Source of the DNA: a virus
Strand: one strand, 5' to 3'
DNA: 25,240 bases
Virus record (IMG/VR): IMGVR_UViG_3300037993_000378
Location: 1-25,240 of that record
Shown here one piece after another: positions 1 to 10,010 of the stretch. The position numbers and the translations under genes are program-made. The notes under the pieces were generated by a model. That model saw only the letters and a list, made by a program, of their open reading frames with translations, was not told the DNA's origin and did not search any database. The first letter of the stretch is position 1, and each line of letters begins with the position of its first letter.

Positions 1-3000
1 ATTAAGTGAATAATCTCCTAATAAAGCGGTCCAAATAAAATATGCATTACTATTGGATAATAAAACAATTGCATATTCTTCACCTTGTTGTAAATAAACT
101 GGAGATGGAAATGCAAAATTTGTTTTTTTTGCACCATTTACCGGATCAACATTTATTTGGCTTGGATTTAAAACAACAGTACTATAAGGAACAACTGTTT
201 GTGTAGGTGTTCCATTTACCATTGTTCGAATTTGTAAAGTTACTGGAATGGTAGGATCTTTAGTAGCAAAATAAAGATCAATTGAAGTAGCACAGAAACC
301 ACCTTGCAATGTTCCGACTAAAAATGCTTGTGCTAATGGATCGACATATCCTGCACCACCAACAATAACATAAGTAGTTATTTGATTTGTTGATTGAACT
401 GCACCAGTTTGGGTAACTTGTTGCGTTTGTAGTTCAGGAACTCCAATTGAAGTAATTGTTTCTTGATCATTATCTAATGTTCCTGAAGCAATATAATTTG
501 CTTGAGCATAAGAAGTGATATTTGCTCCAACATTATTTATATCATTAACTAAGGAAAATATTCTGGTACCTGTTCTAAATTGAACTGTAGATGTTGATGG
601 ATTAGGTAAGGCAAAAACACCAGAAACCATACCATTTGCATCTGACATTAATTTCTCACCTAATGTTCCTCCAGTTGGAGTACAAAATGAACTAACTGGA
701 GTAATATCCATAAATGCCCAAAATTGTGTAAGTGGTTTTAATCCTTTAGCAACGAAACTAATATTATTTGCACGGCAATAAGGAACAACTCCAGTACTAA
801 CAATTTTATTATCAATTGTTTGTGTTGGTACATTTACTAATGTAGTTTGGGTTCCATTTCTCGTTTGTTGAGATAACGTTGTAGTTGTACTTGCTAAAGT
901 ATTGGTTGGAAGAACTGGAACTCCTTGGGCTGCTGCACTACCTACAGCACCCATAATGGAAGTATCACTATTTCCTCCTGGGCCAACATTAATATTATTT
1001 GGATTACTTACACTTGTTGAAACACCTATCCAATTTGTTGTCCAAGCATTCCAAACCGTACCTAAAATATTATCTGCTTGGTCTTGTGCTTGTGTTGCAT
1101 TAAATAAAGTATTATCAGTTATTGTAATATCTGGTAAATAATCTACTGCAATCCATGTATCGGTTGCAGGAGTTAATGATATAGATCCTGCCCATGCAAA
1201 AATATTATATGGATTAATATTTTCTTGGCGTGAAGCAAGAGGTTGTGTAATAATTGGGCTTTCAGTATATGGTAATGTTGCTATATTATTTAATGGTTTT
1301 AATGTATTAACTTCAATATTATCGCTTTCTACTGAATCATATTGCATATTTACTGAATTAGTTACATATTCTGGCCGCATGATTCCATTCGCTGCATCAA
1401 TTGAAAATGAAATATCTGGATTATTATAATCTGCCACATTCATATTTTGGAAAGGATCTACAATAAAACCTGCTTGATAACGATTTAAACCTGTTGTAGC
1501 ATCTGGAATTTGCATACTAGCTGTAGTTTGTTCTAATAAATTTAATGCTGTATAATATTCTAAATTCGTAATACGTTTATCTAAATTACCAATATCAGCC
1601 ATTGTATATACTTTATTAGGTAATGTTTTGATAGTAACACTACTTGGAACAAATGTATAAGCTGGTAATGTTAGAATAGCTAAAACCATTCCATCTGTTG
1701 GATCTGGTGGAGCAAGTGGTTGAAGTGCAGGTGTTCCTTGTAAATCAATAAATGCGCCTGAAGAAGACAGATATAATTTATCTACACGTCCTAAATAATA
1801 TGAAAAATCTGTAACGATATCATCATTTGGTTTAACCAAACCACCAACAGTAGTATATGTAGGAACTGTAGGAACTGCCGCAACTGGTGGAAATACTGAA
1901 ACATCATCCACTCTTGGACGGAAATCTAAACAATCTCTTAAAGCATATAATGTACCACTAGAAACATAATAAGGAATTAATGCGTACCAATCTATTCCAG
2001 CAGGTGAAGTAATAAAATTATTATAACTATTGACTGAGAAATAATCTCCAGAACTGTGGGTAAAATATCTAAATGTTATTGTAATAGAACTTGGAGCCGG
2101 ATAACCTGGTAATAAAGTTAATTGTCCAAAATCATAACGATTATCTCTTTGTCCATTATCTAATGTATACCAATCAGTTATATCAGTTGAAGTATCATTA
2201 TCTATTATACTATCTAATGCAAAAATATCTGCTTTTCCTAAATTAACTAAACTAGTAGCTCCAGTATATAATGAAGAAAGAACCGTCAATGATTGAGAAT
2301 TCAAAGTTTTGGTTTTTTCTGCGGCAATTTCTTTGATAACCGTAGCTGATAATTTAACAGTAGTTCCTACTGGCGCATTAAATGATATTTGAGAAAGACC
2401 TGAAGCAAAAGATGCACTTGGAACTATATCAATTAATGTTCCTGCACTACCCGCACTACTTCCTGTTTCAATAGTAGCTACATAATCTTCCACCGATAAA
2501 GCTTCAAAAATTTCATTTACTCCAGTAGCAAATGTAACTGTTCCATAAGTAGGATTTTGTGCTACTGCTGAAAAAACTTTCCGATAAGAATATGAAGTTG
2601 AAACATCATCGCTTAAATCACGAACTGTAGAAACCGTAGATTGTGGTAATTGATATAATAAAATATTATCTGGAGTATCGAATAATGTAATTCGTTGTAA
2701 AATATTTGCCGTTCCACTAGCACTTGTTATAGGAACATTATTTGAAATTGCTATTGTTTTCGAACCACTTACTGTAACTGGTAATGTTAATAGGAAATTA
2801 TTAATAGTATCCCAAGCATATATATTTTCAACATATGTTCCATCAGTTATTGTATCCCCTACAGTGAAATCACCAACAACATTTACAATATCTAATTGTG
2901 AAAGAACATTTGCGGTTGTAGTTAAAACACCATCGGAAACTGCAAAAGATCTAACATCTCCAATACCTAAACCTACCGCAGTAATATTAATATCTGCTAA

Positions 3001-4326
3001 GAATACTTCAAAAATTGGACCAGGATTTCCAATAGATTGAAAATTTCCTTCTTGAAATTGTAACCCACGAATTGTAGCTGTACCAATTACGCTGGTTAAA
3101 GGAGCTACTCCATCTGTAACAATAGGTGTCCCATACAAATTAACACTTGGCCATTGATCGTAATTTGGTAAACCAAATAAGCGATTAATATAAACATAAT
3201 TTCCAAGATAAGCTCTTGTATGACTATTTTGGTAAAAATTAGTTGTTCTTGCTTTATTGATTGGTAAGTATTGTTTAGAAATGGTTTGAATTCTATACCC
3301 ATCAACATATGCTCTACCAGGTTCAACACCTAATGCTAATTGATCGGCTTGGCCGCCACCTGCACTTGTATAAATCCCACCATTACTACCCACTAATAAA
3401 CTTTCATGCAAATCAAATCCAAAAGGAGAAACAATAAAATTACCATTAGTTTCCATTGTTCTTTGAGCTAATGTAGTCATAATTTCGCTCAAAGCAGTAT
3501 TTTGAACTTGTGTTTGAATCACTCCATTTTGAATCCGCATTAATTCGGTAAAATTATTATCTGCGGTAGCATTAATATCAATTGCAGTAAGATTCAGAAC
3601 AATTTTATATCTATCTGCTCCAGGAGCCGCATAATTTGGAGAACCAATTGCATTACTATTTAAAGAAGAATCAATTTCAGGTGTAACAATGGTTTCAATA
3701 GCTTCTAATCCCACCCGAACATTTGGAAAAGAATATCCTAATGGTGGAGGTGTTCCATTAACTGGAGAAAGAATTATGGTTTGTGATGCAACATCTAATA
3801 ACATCCCGAAAATAAAATAAACACCTGCAGCAATAGAAGCTGAAGCCGTAACACCAGTAGAATTTGAAGATATAGCTTGTGCAATTCCTGTATTGGCGGG
3901 AAGAATATTTAATACTTCTCCATCTGCAAATACTTTTGTTGTTCCGGAAGTACCTGAAGTGGTATATTGGATATAAATTACATTATTTGTTGAATCTACC
4001 GAAATAACTGTTGCTACTACTCCGGCAGAATCTTGAATTTGGATTCCGGGAGTTAATGCTGCCCAATCAACTGGAACACTTGAATAATTCGGTAATACAA
4101 TAACATAAGATTGTTGTTGATTATAAGTAATTTGTCCTGGAGTAACCATTGCTCCATTTTGGAATACATATTGTCCAAATCGGGCAATTTGTTCAGCAAT
4201 AATGGATTGTAATTGTGTCAATTCCCGTGCTTGAACAGGGTATCCTGGCCGAAAAAGAACTTTATAGAATTCTTTAGAAGGATTATAATCATCGTAAAAT
4301 GGAGATGAAGCGAAAGTTAGTGGCAT
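1..4326 (-). CDS. DUF4815-type giant T4-like structural (baseplate/tail-fibre) protein, 3' end outside window
   Basis: This frame is open from an ATG at 4326 to the left edge (1442 codons, no stop), so the protein is truncated by the window. The N-terminus carries FRPGYPVQARELTQLQ (about residues 26-41). Residues 223-242 contain AAPGADRYKI. Near the edge come DPLAQAFLVG (about 1328-1337) and FPSPVYLQQGEEYAIVLLSN. From memory these are hallmarks of the very large DUF4815 structural proteins of cyanophages and other marine T4-like phages, which occupy the gp9/gp10/fibre position after gp8. No Shine-Dalgarno is visible; a perfect TATAAATA sits 5 nt before the ATG. The exact role (short-fibre-like or wedge attachment) is inferred from gene order. 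Family identity is fairly secure, function less so. Confidence 0.88.
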   Translation of the reverse strand, partial: MPLTFASSPFYDDYNPSKEFYKVLFRPGYPVQARELTQLQSIIAEQIARFGQYVFQNGAMVTPGQITYNQQQSYVIVLPNYSSVPVDWAALTPGIQIQDSAGVVATVISVDSTNNVIYIQYTTSGTSGTTKVFADGEVLNILPANTGIAQAISSNSTGVTASASIAAGVYFIFGMLLDVASQTIILSPVNGTPPPLGYSFPNVRVGLEAIETIVTPEIDSSLNSNAIGSPNYAAPGADRYKIVLNLTAIDINATADNNFTELMRIQNGVIQTQVQNTALSEIMTTLAQRTMETNGNFIVSPFGFDLHESLLVGSNGGIYTSAGGGQADQLALGVEPGRAYVDGYRIQTISKQYLPINKARTTNFYQNSHTRAYLGNYVYINRLFGLPNYDQWPSVNLYGTPIVTDGVAPLTSVIGTATIRGLQFQEGNFQSIGNPGPIFEVFLADINITAVGLGIGDVRSFAVSDGVLTTTANVLSQLDIVNVVGDFTVGDTITDGTYVENIYAWDTINNFLLTLPVTVSGSKTIAISNNVPITSASGTANILQRITLFDTPDNILLYQLPQSTVSTVRDLSDDVSTSYSYRKVFSAVAQNPTYGTVTFATGVNEIFEALSVEDYVATIETGSSAGSAGTLIDIVPSASFASGLSQISFNAPVGTTVKLSATVIKEIAAEKTKTLNSQSLTVLSSLYTGATSLVNLGKADIFALDSIIDNDTSTDITDWYTLDNGQRDNRYDFGQLTLLPGYPAPSSITITFRYFTHSSGDYFSVNSYNNFITSPAGIDWYALIPYYVSSGTLYALRDCLDFRPRVDDVSVFPPVAAVPTVPTYTTVGGLVKPNDDIVTDFSYYLGRVDKLYLSSSGAFIDLQGTPALQPLAPPDPTDGMVLAILTLPAYTFVPSSVTIKTLPNKVYTMADIGNLDKRITNLEYYTALNLLEQTTASMQIPDATTGLNRYQAGFIVDPFQNMNVADYNNPDISFSIDAANGIMRPEYVTNSVNMQYDSVESDNIEVNTLKPLNNIATLPYTESPIITQPLASRQENINPYNIFAWAGSISLTPATDTWIAVDYLPDITITDNTLFNATQAQDQADNILGTVWNAWTTNWIGVSTSVSNPNNINVGPGGNSDTSIMGAVGSAAAQGVPVLPTNTLASTTTTLSQQTRNGTQTTLVNVPTQTIDNKIVSTGVVPYCRANNISFVAKGLKPLTQFWAFMDITPVSSFCTPTGGTLGEKLMSDANGMVSGVFALPNPSTSTVQFRTGTRIFSLVNDINNVGANITSYAQANYIASGTLDNDQETITSIGVPELQTQQVTQTGAVQSTNQITTYVIVGGAGYVDPLAQAFLVGTLQGGFCATSIDLYFATKDPTIPVTLQIRTMVNGTPTQTVVPYSTVVLNPSQINVDPVNGAKKTNFAFPSPVYLQQGEEYAIVLLSNSNAYFIWTALLGDYSLN

Positions 4327-4331
4327 ATTAA

Positions 4332-4339
4332 TATTTATA
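4332..4339 (-). promoter_or_regulatory. T4-type late promoter box before the DUF4815 gene
   Basis: Perfect TATAAATA on the minus strand followed by five bases (TTAAT) and the ATG at 4326. In T4 late promoters this box spans about -13 to -6, so transcription would begin at or next to the A of the start codon. There is no Shine-Dalgarno in the preceding 20 bases. Confidence 0.6.
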
Positions 4340-4342
4340 TTG

Positions 4343-5491
4343 TTAGAAAGGGATAATAATTTTAATATCCTCTATCTGTGCTAAGGCGCGTTTTATAGGA
4401 CTTATATTTTCTTCTGTAAGAATAAGTCCTGTATTAGGTGTAATATCAGGATTAATAGGTGTTCCAGAAATTGCTGTCCCGCTACTTGTAATATCTGTTA
4501 TAGTTTCACCATTTACAAAAGTACCTGATACTTGCGTTAATCTTAAAATACCAGGTAAAATATTATAATCAACAATATAAGCAGTTGCAAGGCTTGTTGT
4601 TCCTTTTACTTGGTCATTTGGATTAAACGTTCCCGTAACACTTGAAATTGGAATATTTGTAGTACCTACTCCAATTAATGCAGTATATGGTATAACAGAA
4701 TCATATGAAAGTGGATTTAAAAGTAATCCAAATTCTCTATAAGAATTATCGGTTGTAATTTTCCCCGATTCATCATAATTAAAATCAACATCAATCATAA
4801 CATACATAGCACCTAATTCATTTACTGGATCAGATCCATGTCCACCTGGTATACCAGATCCATCGGTGGATGAAGCCGTATCTTGAACTGCCCATTGTAA
4901 TGAACCATCATTATATTGTAAAGTATAAATTGGAATCCAACCACTTATAGAAGAATCGGCATTTAATAAAAATTTTTGTGCATTTTCTGGTGATACTTGA
5001 AACATAAATTTCCAAATATACCCATCTGCTAAAGTAACAGGTGTTGTTCCAGTACTAGTAGGCATAATTGAAGATGCACCACCACTATTATTCCCTAAAC
5101 ATTTATAAACATTATTAGAAGTATTGATAACATAAAAAGGTTCAATACTTAAAGTAGGTTCAAATTGATCGTATGATATTCCTCCTACTGTAGCACCATT
5201 TTTTGAATATTGAGAATAAACTGTTCCAGAAGTCCAGGGATAATTTGGAATAACTAAAATGGCATCTGATGGAGAAACTTTTTTAATTGCCAACATAATT
5301 GAAAATAATGATCCGCGAGATTCTACAGTATCGTTAGGTTGAGGAGGATTAGTATCATCTGTCCAAGGAATCGATTGTCCTATATAAACATAAAGATTAT
5401 TGGTACTTAATTGAGTTTGAAATAATCCCTCAAGAAACTTTTGAGAGGAATATATACGAAAAATATTTGATTCGATTGCTTTATTAGCCAT
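4343..5491 (-). CDS. gp8: Baseplate wedge protein gp8-like
   Basis: A 382-aa protein; T4 gp8 is 334 aa. The N-terminal region (IFRIYSSQKFLEGLF, then YVYIGQSIPWTDD at about 35-47, then a stretch ending PNYPWTSGTVYSQY near residue 95) follows the gp8 plan in which a short helix is followed by 'fGrs.PW' and a later 'W.sG..Y' element. A Gly/Ser/Thr-rich beta C-terminus ends with ALAQIEDIKIIIPF. It lies directly after the gp7-position gene and before the DUF4815 gene, as gp8 does in T4-like phages. A GAGAG Shine-Dalgarno precedes the ATG, 16 bases after the upstream stop. gp8 joins the baseplate wedge. Confidence 0.82.
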   Translation of the reverse strand: MANKAIESNIFRIYSSQKFLEGLFQTQLSTNNLYVYIGQSIPWTDDTNPPQPNDTVESRGSLFSIMLAIKKVSPSDAILVIPNYPWTSGTVYSQYSKNGATVGGISYDQFEPTLSIEPFYVINTSNNVYKCLGNNSGGASSIMPTSTGTTPVTLADGYIWKFMFQVSPENAQKFLLNADSSISGWIPIYTLQYNDGSLQWAVQDTASSTDGSGIPGGHGSDPVNELGAMYVMIDVDFNYDESGKITTDNSYREFGLLLNPLSYDSVIPYTALIGVGTTNIPISSVTGTFNPNDQVKGTTSLATAYIVDYNILPGILRLTQVSGTFVNGETITDITSSGTAISGTPINPDITPNTGLILTEENISPIKRALAQIEDIKIIIPF

Positions 5492-5507
5492 AAGTCTCTC
5501 TAATTAT

Positions 5508-7718
5508 TTAGTATAAGGGAACACCGCGACCAATCATGATTGGTCTAATAAATTGATATGCATTACTTATTTCTTGATCTGAAAGATATCTATTCCAAAT
5601 AATAGCATAAGAAATAATACCATTAAAATATCCTGGTAAAATAGTTGCAGGAAGAATCAATGATCCTGGAATTCCTGGAATTACACGTTTAAATAAACTT
5701 TCTGCATATAATGGTGACATAGGATCATAACTTGGATGATATCCTCCAATCCCAAAATAATATCCATGTGAATTATTTAAAACTGAAGTGGCATCAATAT
5801 TAAATCCAAAACTACCAGAAATAGGAAGTTGTTGATTTAAATTTGCAACTATGGTATTATTTAAATACCGTAAAGATGCAAAGAAATAATCAGAAGTATT
5901 AATAGAACCCGCAGGATATTTAATTACTAAATTATTTTGGCTTGGATTAATTTTTTGTGTTCTAAATGAAATACTACCATCTGAATTAATAAAAATTTGA
6001 TATCCAGAAATTCCAGAATCATTCGTAGTATCAATAGAACCAATAAAACAAGAATTTGAAACCAATTCATTTATCTTAGCTACCACAACAATTGTTTGTT
6101 CTAAATTATTTGGCATTAAACTTGTATCAGTAATAAAAGTATTTAAAAACTCAACACCTGTTGTTCCCCAATTTGGATCATCAATATCAATATTAGGTGT
6201 AGATCCTAAATATCCATTATATCCATTTGGATATGCTGAACTATCGTCATATAAAAGTTGTGAATTAGTCAAATCTTCCATCATGGAATATTGTGCTTCA
6301 ACACCAGAAGGTAATAAACCACTAAAACCAGCAGTTGTTGCTAATCCAGAAATTTCATGACTTTTACGCACAAAAGGAACATTTTCTAAAATTACTTCAC
6401 CAAATAAAGCTAATCCCGCAGGATGTAAAAGTTTTTTAACCACATTTTCATATTGTTCTAACGTTTCATGAGATTTAACCACATAAGAAAATGCTTGATA
6501 ATAATAATCATCTTCCAAATATTTTTTATAATCAATAAAACTAGAATCATTTACAAAACGACCAGCATAATGACCTACAGCACCAACCATGATTGTTCCA
6601 GTTGCATCACCATTTCCAGATAATGAAAAATTCGCTGCTATTGGTGTTGTATATCCAATTCCAAAATCATTTACTTTTATTGTTTGAATATTACCTAAAG
6701 AAATGCTATAATGACTTGTGATATCAGGAAGTATGATCCAATTTGAATCTATAATTGCTACTTGATTTTCACCGATATAATTTATAATCTTTTTAGTTTG
6801 TCCATTACCATTACCATCTGTAATGGTTATTTCCATATTATTATAATATCCATCTACCATCGATGCTGAAGATGCTAATTGAATAGCTGGGGGTTGTGGG
6901 TCATTTTCAAATGTGGCTTGAACAACTCTTCCTATTTCTGTTCCGTTAATGACATCAACAGAAAAAATGGTAGTTGTATTTAAACCAGTTGCCGTAATAA
7001 TATCATCAGGCTGATATGCTGTTCCAGGATTTGTCAACAGAATGCCTGTTGCTAATCCATAAGTTGTTTCTTGAACAGTTCTATTATTAGGTAACGTAAC
7101 ATTTACATATTCACCAATTGAAAAGATACCCACAAGCCCAGAAATATAAATTTCACTTACTAAATTTGATTCGATTTGGTATTGTACTACTTGTTCAACA
7201 TAAGCTGTTGCCCCGGAAGTAACACCAGTAATTTTTCTACCAATAAATTCATAAGTATTATTATTAGTTGTTGTTCGGATAATAGTATCAACTGACCAAA
7301 TACCACCATCAGCTATAAAAAGATCATTTTTAGGATAATAAAACTGTATTGGATCACTATAGAGAATTTGGAATAAAAGTTTATAAGAACCTTCTGAACC
7401 GCGTGCTAGATAAAAATCTTTTATATGTTTGGCTAATTTTCTTGGATCAGCTAGAATTGTATTAGGAATATTATTTAAATATTCATAAAAGAAATATGGT
7501 AAAAATTGGGCAAGAGTAGAATCAATATCTCTCTGTGCCAATAATTCGAAAATTCCTTGAATTACACCTAATTGTGTTGCACTTTGATTCTGTTCTAACC
7601 ATTCATAATAATTTTGAATAAAATCTAATATAGTTGGAAATTGATTACGAATATAGAGTGTAGCTCCAGGTTGTACTGGAACAATTTCACTAATAAATGG
7701 AAAATCTGTTTCTGCCAT
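5508..7718 (-). CDS. gp7-position baseplate wedge protein with C-terminal LamG/ConA-like domain
   Basis: A 736-aa protein. Its N-terminal ~130 residues (QFPTILDFIQNYYEWLEQ at 26-43, then HIKDFYLARGSEGSYKLLF at 98-116 and a YYPK motif at 127-130) match the wedge protein found between gp6 and gp8 in cyanophage-like T4 relatives, which takes the place of T4 gp7. Residues about 490-736 look like a concanavalin-A/LamG-type jelly roll, ending with a FNGIISYAIIWNRYLSDQEI signature. The lectin-like fold could bind glycans at the baseplate rim; that is inference. It starts 4 bases after the gp6-gene stop side and ends 16 bases before the gp8 start; CGGAT serves as a weak RBS. Confidence 0.78.
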   Translation of the reverse strand: MAETDFPFISEIVPVQPGATLYIRNQFPTILDFIQNYYEWLEQNQSATQLGVIQGIFELLAQRDIDSTLAQFLPYFFYEYLNNIPNTILADPRKLAKHIKDFYLARGSEGSYKLLFQILYSDPIQFYYPKNDLFIADGGIWSVDTIIRTTTNNNTYEFIGRKITGVTSGATAYVEQVVQYQIESNLVSEIYISGLVGIFSIGEYVNVTLPNNRTVQETTYGLATGILLTNPGTAYQPDDIITATGLNTTTIFSVDVINGTEIGRVVQATFENDPQPPAIQLASSASMVDGYYNNMEITITDGNGNGQTKKIINYIGENQVAIIDSNWIILPDITSHYSISLGNIQTIKVNDFGIGYTTPIAANFSLSGNGDATGTIMVGAVGHYAGRFVNDSSFIDYKKYLEDDYYYQAFSYVVKSHETLEQYENVVKKLLHPAGLALFGEVILENVPFVRKSHEISGLATTAGFSGLLPSGVEAQYSMMEDLTNSQLLYDDSSAYPNGYNGYLGSTPNIDIDDPNWGTTGVEFLNTFITDTSLMPNNLEQTIVVVAKINELVSNSCFIGSIDTTNDSGISGYQIFINSDGSISFRTQKINPSQNNLVIKYPAGSINTSDYFFASLRYLNNTIVANLNQQLPISGSFGFNIDATSVLNNSHGYYFGIGGYHPSYDPMSPLYAESLFKRVIPGIPGSLILPATILPGYFNGIISYAIIWNRYLSDQEISNAYQFIRPIMIGRGVPLY

Positions 7719-7722
7719 ATTT

Positions 7723-9534
7723 TTATCCGAGAGAAGGATTAATGACCATATTTACCGTTACATCTGAAGGATCAATAACAATAATATTATTTTGATAAGG
7801 AATAATATCATTAATTTGTGGAATAGCAATTATACTCAATTGACCACTACTATCTGTAATACTTGAAGGTTCAAAATTTGTTAAAGTAACGATACCATTT
7901 ATATAATCAATTGTTCCTGAATTTAAATTGGTATAAGTTTTTACAGCACCCACATACTTATAAGTTCTTACTACACCATTTCCATTATCATCAAAGTAAT
8001 ATAATTGTCCCGATACATAATTTACATCTGTGGCATCAATAAATGATCCACTAGTTAAAGTATTTGGTTGAATTGCATTATTAAAAGTAATGGTATAATT
8101 ATCTGTTGTATTTATTGGAGGAGTAAATTTTTTCTTTATTAAAATGGTAGTTAAATCGTTAGTAATAGAAGGTTCAGAATTATCAATTAATTTTGTTAAT
8201 AATGAATAACGGAAAATATCATCAAAATGTCCTACATATTCTTCAGCAAAATTATTAATTGTGGTAGTAACTAATGACTGAATTGTTCCTGAAGTGTTGG
8301 TAGTATTTTGGGCATTATATTTAACTGTAGAATTTACTATCAAATAAATGTAATCTGGATCGACAATAGTAGGAATAATTGAAACAATATTTCTTGGTGA
8401 AAGAATATTATCAATGATACTTTGTTTAGTTAAATTTGTAATCGTATATCCTGAAACAGGTTTTAAACTTAAAAATACTTTTCCATATTGTGGAGGATTA
8501 TTTGTTTCTCCACCCCATACAGCAACACTATCCACATTAGGATATTCTCTCATAATAATTGTTGCATAATCATTTACCGTAACGCATCTATTTTGTGTTT
8601 GATAATTTTTTGGAGCCGAAAAGCGAATACTATCTTTTGTTTCTCTTTCAGCACCACCGGAAGCTGGATTAATTGTAGTAATTACAATACTTGTATATCC
8701 ACCTATTGTTCCAGAAAGTGTAAATAAATTGGCTCCATTAGGAGCAGCAGCATTACATGCAAGGTAATTTAAGAAAATTACATTACCATCTTGTAAAGCT
8801 GACCCTAAAATTCCATCGCCAAAATAAACTTCATATTGTTCGTTATCATCTTCTTGTAACCAATAAACATTTGATGTTCCATTTAAGGTAGTTAAATCAG
8901 TTGATAAATTATAAGTAACCAATAATGCCGATTCAGGACTATCTTGAATAGCAACCGATAATGTATTTGTATCTATAGAAGAATTTGGGATTAAATATTT
9001 GACAGGATTAGAAAAATTTACCACATATTGATAAGTATATAATTTTCCTTCATTTATAGGAACATTTGTAGCCACATATTGATTATGGATGGCATCATAT
9101 ATTAATGTGAAAGCTTCCAAATTCACAAAGGTATAACTCACATTATTAACCATTGTATTAAAAGTTGTTCCAATTGGTACCACTAAAGTGGCTGGAGGTG
9201 TTGGTATTAATGGAGGTGTTAATACAAAATTAATGACTGCTTGTGCCGATTTTCTTGAAGTTGGTAAATAACCAATTTGTTTGGCCACACTTACGATATT
9301 TTCTCTTCGGTCCGCTGAATCCAGGAACATTTCGTTAGAGACCATGTTAAGGTAAAAACTTAAATACGTGGTATTATAACTGAGCAAATTTAGAATAGAA
9401 TTCAACCCCGACCCAGAAAAATTATAATCTGTCCATTCTGGTTGTCCCTGGAGGAAATTTATTAAAGAGGCTTTGATTGTATCAAAATCTAATGAAGAAA
9501 TATTAAATTTGGAACTATTAGAAGAATTTGCCAT
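7723..9534 (-). CDS. gp6: Baseplate wedge protein gp6 (baseplate J-like)
   Basis: A 603-aa protein, close to gp6 of marine T4-like phages and somewhat shorter than T4 gp6 (660 aa). The N-terminus has the conserved baseplate-J/gp6 core: FDTIKASLINFLQGQPEWTD (17-36), NSILNLLSYNT (45-55), then NEMFLDSADRRENIVSVAKQ (67-86) and IGYLPTSRKSA. A middle stretch (YFGDGILGSAL) is also typical. gp6 dimers form the inter-wedge ring that clamps the hub and opens during sheath contraction. The gene lies 6 bases downstream of the gp25 gene, the usual gp25-gp6 pairing. Confidence 0.93.
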   Translation of the reverse strand: MANSSNSSKFNISSLDFDTIKASLINFLQGQPEWTDYNFSGSGLNSILNLLSYNTTYLSFYLNMVSNEMFLDSADRRENIVSVAKQIGYLPTSRKSAQAVINFVLTPPLIPTPPATLVVPIGTTFNTMVNNVSYTFVNLEAFTLIYDAIHNQYVATNVPINEGKLYTYQYVVNFSNPVKYLIPNSSIDTNTLSVAIQDSPESALLVTYNLSTDLTTLNGTSNVYWLQEDDNEQYEVYFGDGILGSALQDGNVIFLNYLACNAAAPNGANLFTLSGTIGGYTSIVITTINPASGGAERETKDSIRFSAPKNYQTQNRCVTVNDYATIIMREYPNVDSVAVWGGETNNPPQYGKVFLSLKPVSGYTITNLTKQSIIDNILSPRNIVSIIPTIVDPDYIYLIVNSTVKYNAQNTTNTSGTIQSLVTTTINNFAEEYVGHFDDIFRYSLLTKLIDNSEPSITNDLTTILIKKKFTPPINTTDNYTITFNNAIQPNTLTSGSFIDATDVNYVSGQLYYFDDNGNGVVRTYKYVGAVKTYTNLNSGTIDYINGIVTLTNFEPSSITDSSGQLSIIAIPQINDIIPYQNNIIVIDPSDVTVNMVINPSLG

Positions 9535-9540
9535 ATTATT

Positions 9541-9942
9541 TTACCGAAGTTTCTCCAAGAAAACTGTAATGGTTGTAGTTAATGGTTGGCCCAGGATTTG
9601 GTACGTAATTGTTGCATTATAAGAATTTTGATCTGGTGCAGGAATAACATTTACAGATTGGACAATTACCCGAGGTTCATAATTTTGTAAAACGTCCATA
9701 ATTGATCTACGAATTTTAGCAGCCGTCATTGGTGAAATATTTTCAAAAAGAGAACTATAGACCGCACATCCTTGTTCTGGATGGAAAGGAATTTCATAAT
9801 TCATTGTAAATACTAAATTTATAACAGAAGCTTTAATAGCTGCATCATCCGTTAAAGTTGTTACATCTCCTGTAACAGGATTAGCATTAAATGCAAGTGA
9901 TAAATCCGTATATCTAACTGTTGGAGTTATAAAAGGTGTCAT
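9541..9942 (-). CDS. gp25: Baseplate wedge / sheath initiator gp25
   Basis: A 133-aa protein (T4 gp25 is 132). It has the family motifs: IKASVINLVFTMNYEIPFHP in the N-terminal half, AAKIRRSIMDVLQNYEPRV with the invariant EPR triad (about residues 93-95), then VNVIPAPDQNSYNATITYQI. gp25 links the wedge core to the first sheath ring and starts sheath assembly. No Shine-Dalgarno is seen. A perfect TATAAATA stands 6 nt before the ATG, suggesting a leaderless late message covering gp25-gp6 and beyond. Confidence 0.95.
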   Translation of the reverse strand: MTPFITPTVRYTDLSLAFNANPVTGDVTTLTDDAAIKASVINLVFTMNYEIPFHPEQGCAVYSSLFENISPMTAAKIRRSIMDVLQNYEPRVIVQSVNVIPAPDQNSYNATITYQILGQPLTTTITVFLEKLR

Positions 9943-9948
9943 CAGTTA

Positions 9949-9956
9949 TATTTATA
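9949..9956 (-). promoter_or_regulatory. T4-type late promoter box before gp25
   Basis: Perfect TATAAATA on the minus strand, then TAACTG and the gp25 ATG. The six-base gap puts the predicted transcription start one base before the start codon. Confidence 0.6.
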
Positions 9957-10010
9957 ATACATTTGGAGCCATTTATCCGACATTTATTTTTATCCTCTTC
10001 AATTGGCGTC

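Noticed and set aside
902-1141. Plus-strand 79-codon ORF, and a minus-strand 74-codon ORF at 3105-3329
   Set aside because: Both lie inside the continuous DUF4815 reading frame and show no independent start signal or domain.
8488-8727. Plus-strand 79-codon ORF inside gp6
   Set aside because: Cys/Ile-rich antisense shadow of a clear gp6 gene.
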